A stretch of DNA of 64,000 nucleotides from an uncultured Eubacteriales bacterium (GCA_902465495.1 CABQND010000003.1:3424-67423), one strand, 5' to 3'. Shown: positions 17,792-27,724, counted from the stretch's first letter. The notes: generated by a model not told the origin, from the sequence alone. Numbers and translations are program-made.

Positions 17792-19514
17792 ATGCGTCAC
17801 CTCCCCTTTCTGCTACGGCATCTTCATGCTGGGAAGCATAGATCGCACGGTACAGCGCACAACTTTGCATCAGCTCTTCGTCCGAACCAAACCCTGCTAT
17901 TTTCCCGCCATCAAGAACAAGTATTTTGTCCGCAAAACGCACCGAACTGATGCGCTGCGCAACCATGATCACCGTCGTTTTGGTAAGATTTTCGACGAGC
18001 GCTTTTCGCAAGGCCGCATCCGTGCGATAATCGAGCGCACTGGAAGAATCGTCCAAAACAAGTATTTCGGGCGAGGATGCCAAAGCCCGCGCGATTAAAA
18101 GCCGCTGTTTCTGTCCGCCGCTGAAATTCGCCCCGCGCGCCGTCAAAAGACTTTCATACCCTCCGTGTTCTGCGATGAAAGTATCCGCCTTCGCGTATTC
18201 CGCTGCCCGTTCAATCGCAACATCCGACAAGCCACGCTCAAAATCGATATTTTCGCGAACACTCGCCGCCATCAAAAAATCATTCTGAAACACAACCCCA
18301 AACTTTTCGCGCAGCTTTGCATCGTCATACGAACGCACATCCTTTCCGTCAATCAAAATCCTGCCGCTGTCTACATCGTAAAAACGCATCAAAAGCGAGA
18401 TCAGTGTGCTCTTGCCGCTGCCCGTTGCCCCAAGTATGCCCAGCGATTGCCCGCGTTCCAATGAAAAATCAATGTTCTGTAAAGCAGGCGCACCTGCATA
18501 CGAAAAACTGACGTCTTCAAATCGGATATATGCCTCATCCTTCTCTGCCTCGGACGAAACAACCTGAAGATCTTCCGGCTTATCTAAAATGGCTCCAATA
18601 CGTTTTGCCGAAGCAGCTCCTTTTGTCATATTTACAAAAATTCTGCTCACCGAAATCACTGCATTCAGAATTATCGTGAAAAAAGACGTGAATGCTATAA
18701 TTTCACCCACCATTACACGCCCTGCCGCAACGCGGTACGCCCCTACAAAGATCACTGCCGCCATTCCCAAATTCAGAACAGCATTCATGAGAGGATTTGT
18801 CACCCCCATCGTCACTCCCGCTTTTGTTTCATTTCCCGAGACAGTATTGTTGATCGAACGAAACGATTCGCTTTCGTACTCCGTCTTGGAAAGGGCCTTA
18901 ATTACGCGAATTCCCGTATAATCGTCGCGAACCTTGCGAACCATTCCGTCTACAGAACGTTGCAATCGCGTATACAGCCCCACACCTTTGGACGAAACAA
19001 ATATAACAATCAGCGTAAGCACCGGTACCGTTACAAGCAGTACAAGAGCAAGGACTGCATCGATCGTAAATGTCAAAGCTACCCCGCCAATCAAAAGGAT
19101 AGGTGCCCGAATCCCCAGCCTCTGCATCATGCCGATCGTATTATGCACGTTGTATGTATCCGAAGAAAGACGCGAAACAAGAGACGGAAGAGTCACATCA
19201 TCGATTTGGCGCGCCGAAAGACGAAGCGTCTTGTCAAACAGATCGTCACGCAACCGCTGCGTCGTATCGCGCGCAACGCGAGACGCCATGCGGTTTGCAA
19301 CCACGTTTCCGCCCCACGCGACCACTGCACAGGCAAGCATCCCGACTCCCCAAAGTGAAAGCGCCAAAATATTTTCAGTCGGTGTTACAACGTCGATCAT
19401 ATGTGCCATGATCAGCGGCAGAACCAGCTCCGCAACTGTACCAAGACATTTGATCGAAAGCCCCAGCGAGATCCGCCCCTTATATGCCGCAAGATACCGA
19501 AACAGCGTCTTCAC
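17781..19514 (-). CDS. ABC exporter, permease-ATPase fusion, degenerate-ATPase half
   Basis: 577 residues; GTG start at 19514 with GGAGGG upstream, overlapping the MarR stop (GTGA). Six transmembrane helices and then Walker A GATGSGKST, signature FSGGQ and Walker B LVLDDSSS. The residue after the Walker B Asp is Asp, not the catalytic Glu, so this half should hydrolyse ATP poorly. That is the normal asymmetry of heterodimeric exporters, where the partner (16022-17791) has the complete site. Confidence 0.9.
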   Translation of the reverse strand: MKTLFRYLAAYKGRISLGLSIKCLGTVAELVLPLIMAHMIDVVTPTENILALSLWGVGMLACAVVAWGGNVVANRMASRVARDTTQRLRDDLFDKTLRLSARQIDDVTLPSLVSRLSSDTYNVHNTIGMMQRLGIRAPILLIGGVALTFTIDAVLALVLLVTVPVLTLIVIFVSSKGVGLYTRLQRSVDGMVRKVRDDYTGIRVIKALSKTEYESESFRSINNTVSGNETKAGVTMGVTNPLMNAVLNLGMAAVIFVGAYRVAAGRVMVGEIIAFTSFFTIILNAVISVSRIFVNMTKGAASAKRIGAILDKPEDLQVVSSEAEKDEAYIRFEDVSFSYAGAPALQNIDFSLERGQSLGILGATGSGKSTLISLLMRFYDVDSGRILIDGKDVRSYDDAKLREKFGVVFQNDFLMAASVRENIDFERGLSDVAIERAAEYAKADTFIAEHGGYESLLTARGANFSGGQKQRLLIARALASSPEILVLDDSSSALDYRTDAALRKALVENLTKTTVIMVAQRISSVRFADKILVLDGGKIAGFGSDEELMQSCALYRAIYASQHEDAVAERGGDAYAE

Positions 19515-19957
19515 TTTCTGCCCTCCATCGCCTGCTCTTCCAAAACACGCTTTGCATTTTCCGAAAGCAATTTTGCAATCGAAGCTACCTCGTCTCGTTC
19601 CTTTTCACTCATCCCTTCCAAAATGCGCTCGTTCCATTCCTTGTGTACCTTTTTAATTTGAGGAAGAACTTCGAATGCCTTTTCCGTCGGATATACCAAC
19701 AAATTTCGCTTGTCTTGCAGGTCCGCCTCGCGCGTAATAAATCCCTTTTCTTCCAAAGAGGCAAGCTGACGCGCCACATTGCTTTTGTGTACATAAATCA
19801 ATCCCGCCAATTGCTCTTGCGCAATTCCGGGGTTTTTGCATATTTCTATGATATAAGAATCCTGATACCCGCTTACCCCCAATTTTTCCAGCTTTTCCGC
19901 CCGATACAAACAAGCACATCGCCAAGTTTCTCCTAAAAACTTCATAAACGCTTTCAT
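19511..19957 (-). CDS. MarR-family transcriptional regulator of the first exporter operon
   Basis: 148 residues; ATG preceded by GGAGGGGATAGAG. Winged helix-turn-helix: helix segment A-Q-E-Q-L-A-G-L-I, recognition helix with H-K-S-N-V-A-R-Q-L, wing with D-K-R-N-L-L-V-Y-P-T, all typical of MarR. Helices at both ends form the dimer. Its promoter carries a perfect palindrome over the transcription start, so it very likely represses its own operon and releases on a ligand, probably a compound exported by the two ABC subunits. Confidence 0.92.
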   Translation of the reverse strand: MKAFMKFLGETWRCACLYRAEKLEKLGVSGYQDSYIIEICKNPGIAQEQLAGLIYVHKSNVARQLASLEEKGFITREADLQDKRNLLVYPTEKAFEVLPQIKKVHKEWNERILEGMSEKERDEVASIAKLLSENAKRVLEEQAMEGRK

Positions 19958-20003
19958 CTCTATCCCCTCCTTTGCACATGCTTCGTTGTTTCAGATTCCA
20001 ATC

Positions 20004-20032
20004 GTTGCATACGCAATCGTTGCGTATGCAAC
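20004..20032. promoter_or_regulatory. 29-bp palindromic operator for the MarR regulator
   Basis: Arms GTTGCATACGCAA and its exact reverse complement separated by TCG. It begins 3 bases downstream of the -10 box and covers the expected transcription start, so a bound dimer would block initiation. Confidence 0.8.
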
Positions 20033-20035
20033 TAT

Positions 20036-20064
20036 ATTATATTCCGTCATTCCTGTTTTGTCAA
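20036..20064 (-). promoter_or_regulatory. Consensus sigma-A promoter of the marR-ABC-ABC operon
   Basis: -35 TTGACA (20064-20059), 17-base spacer, -10 TATAAT (20041-20036): both boxes match the consensus exactly. Such a strong promoter suits tight repression by the adjacent operator. Confidence 0.88.
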
Positions 20065-20174
20065 CAAATATTGAGTGCGATCACAAAAAAGACGCGACAG
20101 ATAGGTCGATATTACAGCGCACTTGCAAAAAATCATGTCCACGCGACAATATTCTTTCAGGCAAAAGCGCAAAG

Positions 20175-20205
20175 AAAAACGGCGGCATATATGCCGCCGT
20201 TTTTC
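20175..20205. terminator. Bidirectional terminator after the zinc-ribbon gene
   Basis: Perfect palindrome: AAAAACGGCGGCATA followed directly by its complement, with A- and T-runs at the ends. It ends the long minus-strand housekeeping transcript and insulates the marR promoter. Confidence 0.88.
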
Positions 20206-20224
20206 TTTTGCATAATTCCCCGAT

Positions 20225-20926
20225 TTATTTCTTTTTAAAAAGGATACGACGGCAACTGTCGCATTCGATAAACGTGCCGTCCGAAAGTTTGGAAAGTTCT
20301 GCAATCGAAAGCTCCATACCGCACTGCGGGCAACGATTGCCTGTCACCTCACATACTACGGGATAAAGTTTTTCCTTACGCTTGGCTTTGTATTTTTCCA
20401 AAGCCTGCGCCGGAATCTTCTTTGAAATTGACGCAAGCTCCTTTTCAACTTCGGCAATTTGCGGAGCTTTTGCCTCTTTGATCTTTGCGTATTTTTCCTT
20501 ATATTCTTTATACTGTTTCTGCATCGCGATCGTCTGCGTTTTTGCCGCCTGATATTCCGCCGATGCCGCTTCGATCTGCGAAGTGAGTTTGCCGATCTCC
20601 GCTTTCAATGCGCGCAGGCTGTCCGCAATCTGCGTTGCACTCTTTTTATAAAAGGAAATTTCTCCGCCTGCATCCCCGACCATTTCATCCAGATTTTCAT
20701 AATCACGCAAAGTATCGGCGATCTCGGCATGCTTCTTTTCCAACTGCTCAAAAAGATGTTTCAGTTCCAGTGCTTTCGCTTCCAGCGAATCCAGCTTCTC
20801 GGGCGCCTTTTCCATAAATTTACGCGCCGTCATGTACTTCTTACGCTCCTCCGTGCCGGCAATTTCCAGCTCGATCGCGCGCATTTTCCCATCCGCTTCC
20901 TGATACTGCAACAATTCTTCTATCAT
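20225..20926 (-). CDS. Coiled-coil protein with C4 zinc ribbon (DUF164/YbgI-neighbour family)
   Basis: 233 residues; ATG at 20926 with GGGAGGT upstream is preferred over one at 20947. Residues 1-185 are a long antiparallel coiled coil rich in E, K, A and L. The C-terminus is a four-cysteine zinc ribbon: CPQC ... CDSC, each pair C-x2-C, with the last residues ILFKKK. The family commonly lies next to Nif3-type genes, as here (17 bases away). Proposed roles involve nucleic-acid or protein binding; none is firmly established. Confidence 0.85.
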   Translation of the reverse strand: MIEELLQYQEADGKMRAIELEIAGTEERKKYMTARKFMEKAPEKLDSLEAKALELKHLFEQLEKKHAEIADTLRDYENLDEMVGDAGGEISFYKKSATQIADSLRALKAEIGKLTSQIEAASAEYQAAKTQTIAMQKQYKEYKEKYAKIKEAKAPQIAEVEKELASISKKIPAQALEKYKAKRKEKLYPVVCEVTGNRCPQCGMELSIAELSKLSDGTFIECDSCRRILFKKK

Positions 20927-20943
20927 TTTGATTACCTCCCCTC

Positions 20944-21729
20944 TCAAAGCATGTATTCATCCTCGTGGTATGCACAAGGTATACCCAACACGCCTTCGAG
21001 TTGCTGATATATTTTCTTGAATCCATAATTTTCGCTCGCATAATGAGTAAGCTGAACAACTTTCAAACCTGACTCCAATGCGTCACAAATAAAGTTATGC
21101 TTGATATCCGCCGATACGATCGCATCCGCACCGCAACGCTTTGCCGCGGAGATCGCCCCGGCATCCACACCCGCGCCGCAAAAAGACGCAACTTTGCAAA
21201 TCTCTTCCGTCTCTGCCCCATACAAAAACGCGCGGTGCGTTTTCAATTCATTCATAAGCGAAGCGCAAAATTGCGAAAACGTCTGCCTTTTTACGCCATA
21301 AATCCTACCGTATCCGCCGCTTTCAAAGCGCTCGCAGACGTGTATTTCATCCTGCGCCCCAACCGCTTCCGCCAAACTTTCATCAATGCCACCCTCCGCA
21401 CAATCCAAATTCAGATGCATGGAAACGACGCCGATCCCAGCCTCGATCGTACGTAAAAGCCGCGCTCCCGGCGCGTCGTCCGCACGCAGGTTTGCGATCG
21501 GAAAAAATATCGCGGGATGATGGGTGACGATCAGGTTCGCCCCCGCTTTGATTGCCGCGTCGATCGCTCCCTGCGAAAAATCCAACGAAAACACAGCACC
21601 CGAAATGTCTTTACCCGCATCGATCAAAATGCCGCTGTTGTCATGCCCGCCAAACGCCGCTATGTAATCGTCGCTGATTTTTTTAGGATACAGCGCATCG
21701 ATTTTATCGTAAATTGCTTTCAGCTTCAT
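20944..21729 (-). CDS. Nif3-like dinuclear metal-centre protein (GTP cyclohydrolase I type 2 homologue)
   Basis: 261 residues; ATG at 21729 with CGGAG 8 bases upstream, inside the end of trmK. Conserved metal-ligand motifs are THHPAIFFP (about 72-80) and HLNLDCAEGG (about 112-121) together with the C-terminal H-Y-A-S-E-N near residue 240. These bind a two-metal centre in a hexameric ring. The cellular role is unknown. The trmK-nif3-zinc ribbon order is common in Bacillota. Confidence 0.9.
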   Translation of the reverse strand: MKLKAIYDKIDALYPKKISDDYIAAFGGHDNSGILIDAGKDISGAVFSLDFSQGAIDAAIKAGANLIVTHHPAIFFPIANLRADDAPGARLLRTIEAGIGVVSMHLNLDCAEGGIDESLAEAVGAQDEIHVCERFESGGYGRIYGVKRQTFSQFCASLMNELKTHRAFLYGAETEEICKVASFCGAGVDAGAISAAKRCGADAIVSADIKHNFICDALESGLKVVQLTHYASENYGFKKIYQQLEGVLGIPCAYHEDEYML

Positions 21730-22369
21730 CGAATATCTCCGTAAGCTCACAGAGCCGCTCTTCCAAAGCGGGCACCGCCTTTTGCGCGTGGTCAATGCGC
21801 GCACGAAATTTTTCAATATCTTCTTTGACTTTTTTTATAAAATCCGCCGAAGGCGAATGCAAGTTATCGTACCCGAATTGCAAACAACGCTCGTCGTATT
21901 TTCGTACCATGCTGCTCTTTTCGGCATAAATAACGTCATAATATTTTCCGTCGGAAAACGTGTAGTCCCGCAGGATGGCATACCCGTTTTCCAAAAGATA
22001 GGCGCGCACTTTCGGCGCATTCTGCATCGGCTGCAACAGCAGCTTTTCGGGTAAAAAGCCGTCACGCAATATAGTAAGGATCTCTTCGCCGCCCATGCCC
22101 GCTATGAGCACTTCTTCGGTATCTTTCGGAATCTTTTGAAGGCCCGCACAGCATACGCTTACCACCTTTCCTGCCTCTATGTAAGGCGCGAGAAGGATCT
22201 CCGCTTTATGCAGGCTCTTTTCGCTGATATCCGAGATCACAGCCTTCCCGCAAAGCCCTCGTTCCATCATGTACTGCGTACAGTACCCGTGATCGCACCC
22301 GACGTCGGCAAAAGTTTTGCACGGGCGCAACTGCTCGCACAAAATACGCAAACGCTTTGTCAGTTTCAT
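21704..22369 (-). CDS. trmK: tRNA (adenine(22)-N1)-methyltransferase
   Basis: 221 residues. Rossmann-type methyltransferase with the SAM motif FADVGCDHGYC (about 20-30), D-I-S-E-K-S-L acidic strand end, and IAGMGGEEI (about 88-96), all characteristic of TrmK, which makes m1A22 in tRNA D-loops. It starts 2 bases after the rpoD stop and overlaps nif3 by 26 bases, so the three genes are one transcript. Confidence 0.92.
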   Translation of the reverse strand: MKLTKRLRILCEQLRPCKTFADVGCDHGYCTQYMMERGLCGKAVISDISEKSLHKAEILLAPYIEAGKVVSVCCAGLQKIPKDTEEVLIAGMGGEEILTILRDGFLPEKLLLQPMQNAPKVRAYLLENGYAILRDYTFSDGKYYDVIYAEKSSMVRKYDERCLQFGYDNLHSPSADFIKKVKEDIEKFRARIDHAQKAVPALEERLCELTEIFDEAESNLR

Positions 22370-22371
22370 GC

Positions 22372-23427
22372 TCAGTCAAGGAAATCTTTGAGTTTTTTAC
22401 TGCGCGAAGGATGGCGCAGTTTGCGAAGTGCCTTCGCCTCGATCTGACGGATGCGCTCGCGCGTGACGTTAAATTCTTTGCCTACCTCTTCCAGTGTGCG
22501 AGGCTTTCCGTCATCGATACCGTAGCGCAGGCGCAGAACCTTTTCTTCGCGCGGCGTCAGCGTATCCAGCACGCCCAGCAGCTGTTCTTTGAGCATGGTA
22601 AAAGCAACCGAATCGGACGGCGTCGTCGCGCGGTCGTCCTCGATGAAATCGCCCAAATGCGAGTCTTCCTCTTCCCCGATCGGCGTTTCAAGAGATACCG
22701 GATCTTGCGCAATCTTCTGGATCTCGCGAACGCGGTCGACAGGCATATTCAACTCTTTCGCGATCTCGTCAGGCGTCGGTTCCCTGCCCAGCTGCTGCAA
22801 CAAAATACGTGACGCACGCGTGAGACGGTTGATCGTCTCCACCATATGCACGGGAATACGAATTGTCCGCGCCTGGTCTGCAATCGCACGCGTGATCGCC
22901 TGGCGGATCCACCAAGTCGCATACGTCGAGAATTTGAATCCTTTTTGATAATCAAATTTTTCCACCGCCTTCATCAAGCCGAGATTACCTTCCTGAATGA
23001 GGTCGAGGAAAAGCATCCCGCGCCCGACATAACGCTTCGCAATGGATACAACAAGGCGCAGGTTGGCTTCCGACAAACGCTTTTTCGCCGCTTCATCGCC
23101 TTCTTGCATCTTGCGGGCAAGTTCGATCTCTTCATCCACCGACAAGAGCGGTACCCTGCCGATGTCTTTCAGATACATCTTGACGGGATCGTCCAGCCCG
23201 ATGTCACGAAGCGCCTGCTCAAACAACTCGCGGTCGCGCTCATCTTCATCTACGATCTGAATGCCCGCCTCCCCAATCGATTTATAAATATAATCGATCT
23301 GATCAGGACTCGTGTCGATCTTTTCGAGGATATCGCAAAGTACGTTTGTGGAAATACTCCCTTTTTGACGGTATTCGCTGATGATCTGTTTTAAAATTTC
23401 ATTAAGTTTCTGTTCGGATACGCTCAT
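22372..23427 (-). CDS. rpoD: Primary sigma factor (sigma-A/RpoD)
   Basis: 351 residues, typical for SigA of Bacillota. N-terminal region 1.1-like segment, then region 1.2 ([11 protein letters not shown]), region 2 with the -10 recognition helix ([14 protein letters not shown]), region 3 and region 4 with the -35 helix ([10 protein letters not shown]). The C-terminus is [13 protein letters not shown], a near-universal end for this family. It directs transcription of most promoters listed here. It follows dnaG by 27 bases, as in the classical macromolecular synthesis operon. The GGAGG upstream of the start is 15 bases away, farther than usual. Confidence 0.97.
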   Translation of the reverse strand: MSVSEQKLNEILKQIISEYRQKGSISTNVLCDILEKIDTSPDQIDYIYKSIGEAGIQIVDEDERDRELFEQALRDIGLDDPVKMYLKDIGRVPLLSVDEEIELARKMQEGDEAAKKRLSEANLRLVVSIAKRYVGRGMLFLDLIQEGNLGLMKAVEKFDYQKGFKFSTYATWWIRQAITRAIADQARTIRIPVHMVETINRLTRASRILLQQLGREPTPDEIAKELNMPVDRVREIQKIAQDPVSLETPIGEEEDSHLGDFIEDDRATTPSDSVAFTMLKEQLLGVLDTLTPREEKVLRLRYGIDDGKPRTLEEVGKEFNVTRERIRQIEAKALRKLRHPSRSKKLKDFLD

Positions 23428-23454
23428 GTGTTCTTGAATGTTCCTCCGCTTATG

Positions 23455-25233
23455 TTAAAAATTTTTCAGCCGAACGGCAAGATCTAAAATCTGCCGTGTG
23501 ATGTCTCTCTTCTTTTGCAGGTCGGATTCCGCATCGCAAAGCGCACTCAGCCGCGCCATCTCGCTCTCCACCTGCGCGCGTTCCAATGTTCGCACGCAAC
23601 CTTCAAAATATTTTTCTGCCTTTTCGCCTTCCAAAGTCTCACCCAGACTTAAATCAAGGATCTCGGAAAGCTCAGGTGTGTTTTCGTCAAAAATTTCAAA
23701 AAGTGCACTTGCTCGTACAGGTTCTCCCATTCTTCTGCGTTCCTGTATATAATCCGCTATAGTATTATGTACAGGATTGTCGAATCTGACACGCGAAAGA
23801 TCGAAATTTCTCGCATATTTTGCATCAAACAACACCGAAGCGAGAATAAATCGGCATGCTTTCACCTGCCCGTCCGCATTCTCCTCACGCAAAACGCGTT
23901 CGGGCTGCTCGCTTGTCCGCAGTGCCGCTGGCGTATTGTCAAGGTCGCGCTTAAGTGATTCGTACGTCATGCCCGTTTCACTGCGTACACGCTTCAACAA
24001 ATCTTCCTTAATACTTTCGCTTTCCGCTTCGCCGATCACTTTCAGCGCTTCGGCAATGTAATTACGCTTCTCTTCCGTCTTGGAAAGGTCAAACTTGCGG
24101 CGAACCGTTTCTAATTTAAAGTCAATGAGCGGCATCGCCGCTTCAAGACAGGCACGATATCCGTCACTTCCTTGCCGTTTGATCACATCGTCGGGATCCA
24201 GCCCCTCGGGAAGAGGCACGACGCGCACGTTGATCTGCTCGTCTCGCAAAATCTCCAAGCCGCGGATAGCACCTTTTTGCCCCGCAAAATCCCCGTCGTA
24301 GCTGATAAATACGTTGTCCGCATACCGCTTCGCAAGCCGCGCCTGATCCTTGGTCAGCGCCGTACCCATGCTCGCAACCACGTTGGTAAATCCCGCCTGA
24401 AACAGCGACAGCGTATCCATGTACCCCTCAACAACGATGATACTTTTCAGCCCTTCCGCCTGTTTCAGTTTTTTTATCTGATTGATATTATATAAATTTT
24501 TACTCTTGTTGAACACCATTGTTTCCTTAGTGTTCTTATATTTGGCAAAATCTGTTTTTTCCAAAACCCTGCCGCCAAACGCAATGACGTCACCAATCGC
24601 ATTGATGATCGGAAAAATCAGCCTGCCGCCCTGCGCGTCGATCAGCCGCCCGTTCTTTTCCGACTCCGTCACCACGCCGCTTTCCAAAATATTCTCGCGC
24701 GAAAAGCCCGAATCGAGCAAAAATTGCGGAAGGGAACGAAAGTCCAGCGATGCACCCAACCCGAATTTGCGCACGATCGATGCGGAAATTTTTCGGTCAA
24801 GAATATACTGCACATGCGCGTCCGCCTTTCCTGAATTCAGATTATTCAGATAAAACCGCGCGCTCGCTTTCAATATCTTTAAAACTTCGTCCCGCTTCTT
24901 TTTCAGCTCTGCCGTCTTTTCGGTGTCAAAATTCATCTCGGGTACGGGAAGTTTGGCTCTCTCTGCCAATATTTTGACCGCATCCATAAAATCCACCGAT
25001 TCGATCTCGCGCACAAACGTGATCGCATCCCCCGAAACGCCGCACCCGAAACAATGATAAAACTGCCCTTCGTCGTTCACTGTAAAGGATGGGGTCTTTT
25101 CATGATGAAACGGACACCGCCCCCACCAATTTCCGCCTTTGCGTTCCAAGGGCACATAGCTTTCGACCAGCTCCACCAAATTGATCTTACTTTTCAATTG
25201 TTGTAAAAATTCCGGATCCAGTCCTCTTGCCAT
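23455..25233 (-). CDS. dnaG: DNA primase
   Basis: 592 residues; ATG at 25233 with GGAG 6 bases upstream (an earlier GTG at 25251 lacks a site). A CHC2 zinc finger is at 40-64 (Cys40, His43, Cys61, Cys64). The central Toprim domain carries VVEGYMD and S-Y-D-G-D-F-A-G, the acidic metal site for RNA primer synthesis. The C-terminal third is the helical helicase-interaction region. It lies between dgt and rpoD, as in many Clostridia. Confidence 0.97.
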   Translation of the reverse strand: MARGLDPEFLQQLKSKINLVELVESYVPLERKGGNWWGRCPFHHEKTPSFTVNDEGQFYHCFGCGVSGDAITFVREIESVDFMDAVKILAERAKLPVPEMNFDTEKTAELKKKRDEVLKILKASARFYLNNLNSGKADAHVQYILDRKISASIVRKFGLGASLDFRSLPQFLLDSGFSRENILESGVVTESEKNGRLIDAQGGRLIFPIINAIGDVIAFGGRVLEKTDFAKYKNTKETMVFNKSKNLYNINQIKKLKQAEGLKSIIVVEGYMDTLSLFQAGFTNVVASMGTALTKDQARLAKRYADNVFISYDGDFAGQKGAIRGLEILRDEQINVRVVPLPEGLDPDDVIKRQGSDGYRACLEAAMPLIDFKLETVRRKFDLSKTEEKRNYIAEALKVIGEAESESIKEDLLKRVRSETGMTYESLKRDLDNTPAALRTSEQPERVLREENADGQVKACRFILASVLFDAKYARNFDLSRVRFDNPVHNTIADYIQERRRMGEPVRASALFEIFDENTPELSEILDLSLGETLEGEKAEKYFEGCVRTLERAQVESEMARLSALCDAESDLQKKRDITRQILDLAVRLKNF

Positions 25234-25288
25234 GTTTTGCTCCAAAATCACTCATACGTCCGCACCATTTCAGCCTTGCGAACCAAAT

Positions 25289-26323
25289 TTACATTTCTTC
25301 TATATCCTTTTCGGTCAGCGCCCAGCTATGCGGCACGAACAGATTGTCGAACACCGCAATCGCAAATTTATCGGTCATGGACGAAAGATAATCGCACACA
25401 ACCTGTTCAAGCGGATAACGCTCGGAAAGTTGCAGATAAAATGCGGGAAGCTTGTCCTTATTTTTTAAGAAATAATCGTACATCGCCGAAAGCATGCGCT
25501 TGGCTCGCTCTTCTTCCTTCATCGATAGCGGGGTTATGTACACTTTTTTGAACATAAACGCCCGCAGATCTTCCAGCGCTTCCGCTTCGCGTTCACCCAT
25601 CGTTACCTGATTTTTCCCCGCACTGCTCTCATAAATGGATGTGATCATACGATTGATACGATCACGTGAACTCCGACCCAAAATCTTCACGTCCCGTGCA
25701 GGCAGCTCCCTTTCACTCAAAAGCCCGGCTCGAATGGCGTCTTCAATATCGTGATTGACATACGCGATACGATCGGCAAGCGAGACAGCTTTCCCTTCCA
25801 GCGTTGCCGGATTGCCGCTCTTTTTATGGTTGACGATCCCGTCTCGGACCTCAAAGGTAAGGTTCAGTCCTCGCCCGTCCTTTTCAAGCACGTCCACAAC
25901 GCGCAGGGATTGCACATTGTGCGAAAACCCGTCCGGAGAAAGGCTGTCCAACACACGCTCGCCCGCATGGCCGAAAGGCGTATGCCCGAGATCATGCCCG
26001 AGCGCGATTGCTTCCGCAAGATCTTCATTGAGCGCAAGAGAACGCGCGATCGAACGCGCGATCTGCGAAACGTCGATCGTATGCGTCATGCGCGTACGAA
26101 AATGATCGCCCTCAGGCGAAAAGAACACCTGTGTCTTGTTCTTCAAACGCAGAAAAGCCTTACTGTAAATAATACGATCACGGTCACGCTGGAATGCTGT
26201 GCGCATATTGCACTCTTCTTCCGCGCGCTGTCTGCCCTTCGTATCTTTCGATCGGCACGCAAATTCGGACAAAAATTCATCCTCGATCGCGTACCTTCGC
26301 TCTTTTACAGAATAATCTGCCAT
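25289..26323 (-). CDS. dgt: dGTPase-like HD-domain triphosphohydrolase
   Basis: 344 residues; ATG at 26323 with AAGGAG; an earlier ATG at 26362 has none. The HD metal site is His81 (R-M-T-H-T), His110-Asp111 (GHDLGHTPFGHAGE) and a later Asp. The family cleaves dNTPs to the nucleoside and tripolyphosphate, controlling dNTP pools. It is the shorter, non-E. coli type usually found upstream of dnaG in Clostridia. Exact nucleotide preference cannot be told from sequence. Confidence 0.9.
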   Translation of the reverse strand: MADYSVKERRYAIEDEFLSEFACRSKDTKGRQRAEEECNMRTAFQRDRDRIIYSKAFLRLKNKTQVFFSPEGDHFRTRMTHTIDVSQIARSIARSLALNEDLAEAIALGHDLGHTPFGHAGERVLDSLSPDGFSHNVQSLRVVDVLEKDGRGLNLTFEVRDGIVNHKKSGNPATLEGKAVSLADRIAYVNHDIEDAIRAGLLSERELPARDVKILGRSSRDRINRMITSIYESSAGKNQVTMGEREAEALEDLRAFMFKKVYITPLSMKEEERAKRMLSAMYDYFLKNKDKLPAFYLQLSERYPLEQVVCDYLSSMTDKFAIAVFDNLFVPHSWALTEKDIEEM

Positions 26324-26492
26324 GCGAACTCCTTTTCGCGCTATTTCGAGTCCGTCGTTCAACGTCGCCGCGCTTTTTCGTGCTTACTTTTAATAAATTC
26401 GCCGCAAAGCCCCTTTATCCCTTTCTTTTTTTGAAAAAAAACTCGATTTTTTCAATTTCCGGTAACTTTGGACACACGCAAACAAATTTCGC

Positions 26493-27206
26493 TTACATCA
26501 ACGCCCCGCCGTTCACACGCAGAATTTCGCCCGTAACGTAGCGACTCTGCGCCAAATACAGCGCCGCCGCCGCAATTTCTTCGGGCAAAGCTTCCCGCCC
26601 CAACGGCACGCCTTTTAAAAACTCATCGCGTTCTTTCTCTGAAAGACGGTCATTCATTTTTGTCGAAACAATGCCGCAGGATATGCAATTCACGCGGATG
26701 TTCGACGGCGCGAGCTCTTTTGCCGATGCCTTGGTAAACCCGATCAGCGCCGCCTTGCTCGCCGAATACGCTGCTTCACAGGACGCGCCCGTCTCTCCCC
26801 ACAGCGACGAGATATTGACGATGCTTCCCTCGCCGCGGTTTAAAAATTTCGGGATCGCCTCGCGCGTACACAAAAATGCCCCGTCTGTATTGACCGCAAA
26901 TATGCGCCGCCAATCGGCAAGAGAAGTGTCTCGTATCTCTTTGAACAGCGCCTCGCCCGCATTATTCACGAGCACCGAAAGTCCGAATATGTTTGCAAAC
27001 ATCTCCCGAACCTGTTTTTCGTTGGAAACATCGCACCGAAAAACTTGCACTCCTGCGCCCTCTTTTTCGATAAGCCGCGCCGTTTCATGCGCTCCGTCTT
27101 CATCCTTAGAATAACAAAACGCCACATCATACCCCGCGCGCGCAAACGCGACGCAGATCCCCCTGCCGATGCCGCGCGAACCGCCCGTGACAAGAACAGT
27201 GCTCAT
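26493..27206 (-). CDS. Short-chain dehydrogenase/reductase, FabG-like
   Basis: 237 residues. NAD(P) motif GGSRGIG (8-14), NNAG (about 84-87), catalytic Ser in NISSLWG, and YSASK (Tyr and Lys). This is the classical SDR layout and is closest to 3-oxoacyl-ACP reductases. Its start overlaps aroK by ATGA, so it is made with the shikimate enzymes; a true fatty-acid role is therefore uncertain. A 169-base gap with AT-rich DNA separates it from dgt. Confidence 0.88.
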   Translation of the reverse strand: MSTVLVTGGSRGIGRGICVAFARAGYDVAFCYSKDEDGAHETARLIEKEGAGVQVFRCDVSNEKQVREMFANIFGLSVLVNNAGEALFKEIRDTSLADWRRIFAVNTDGAFLCTREAIPKFLNRGEGSIVNISSLWGETGASCEAAYSASKAALIGFTKASAKELAPSNIRVNCISCGIVSTKMNDRLSEKERDEFLKGVPLGREALPEEIAAAALYLAQSRYVTGEILRVNGGALM

Positions 27207-27724
27207 GCCTGCCCCCGCATCGAAAGGCCAAAGATTTGAATAATTTCCTCCGCAACTTCTTTCGCGGTCTTCCCGTTGGTATCCACGGTATAATCGGCGC
27301 AGCTCTCATAAATGGGTGTACGCACGTCCAACAGCGCCTTCATTTTTTCAAACGTTGTATTTTTCAAAAGAGGTCGCTCATCGCCGGTATGCCCCGTACG
27401 TTCAAACAATACTTTGATATCCACTTTTAAAAACACGATCTTGCCGCCGCCCTCTTTAAACGCAGCACTGTTCTCGGGCCGAAGAACGCACCCGCCGCCC
27501 GTCGAAATGACGCAGTTGTCCTCCTTCGCGACACGGTGCACGATCTCCGTTTCGATCGCGCGAAAACGCTCTTCTCCGTGGTATTCGAAAATATCCGCGA
27601 TTTTGCCGTACTTATCGGTGATCAGATCGTCGGTATCATACCAGCGCATGCCTGTAAGATCGGAAATAAGAATGCCTACCGTTGTCTTGCCTGCGCCCAT
27701 CATCCCGCAAAGCACGATATTCAT
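27203..27724 (-). CDS. aroK: Shikimate kinase
   Basis: 173 residues; ATG at 27724 overlaps the aroQ stop (ATGA). Walker A GMMGAGKTT at 7-15, shikimate-binding Asp in W-Y-D-T-D-D, the ISTGGG strand, and the lid Arg in DERPLL. It phosphorylates shikimate at O3 using ATP in the cytoplasm. An upstream extension in frame is only read-through of aroQ's other frame. Confidence 0.95.
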   Translation of the reverse strand: MNIVLCGMMGAGKTTVGILISDLTGMRWYDTDDLITDKYGKIADIFEYHGEERFRAIETEIVHRVAKEDNCVISTGGGCVLRPENSAAFKEGGGKIVFLKVDIKVLFERTGHTGDERPLLKNTTFEKMKALLDVRTPIYESCADYTVDTNGKTAKEVAEEIIQIFGLSMRGQA

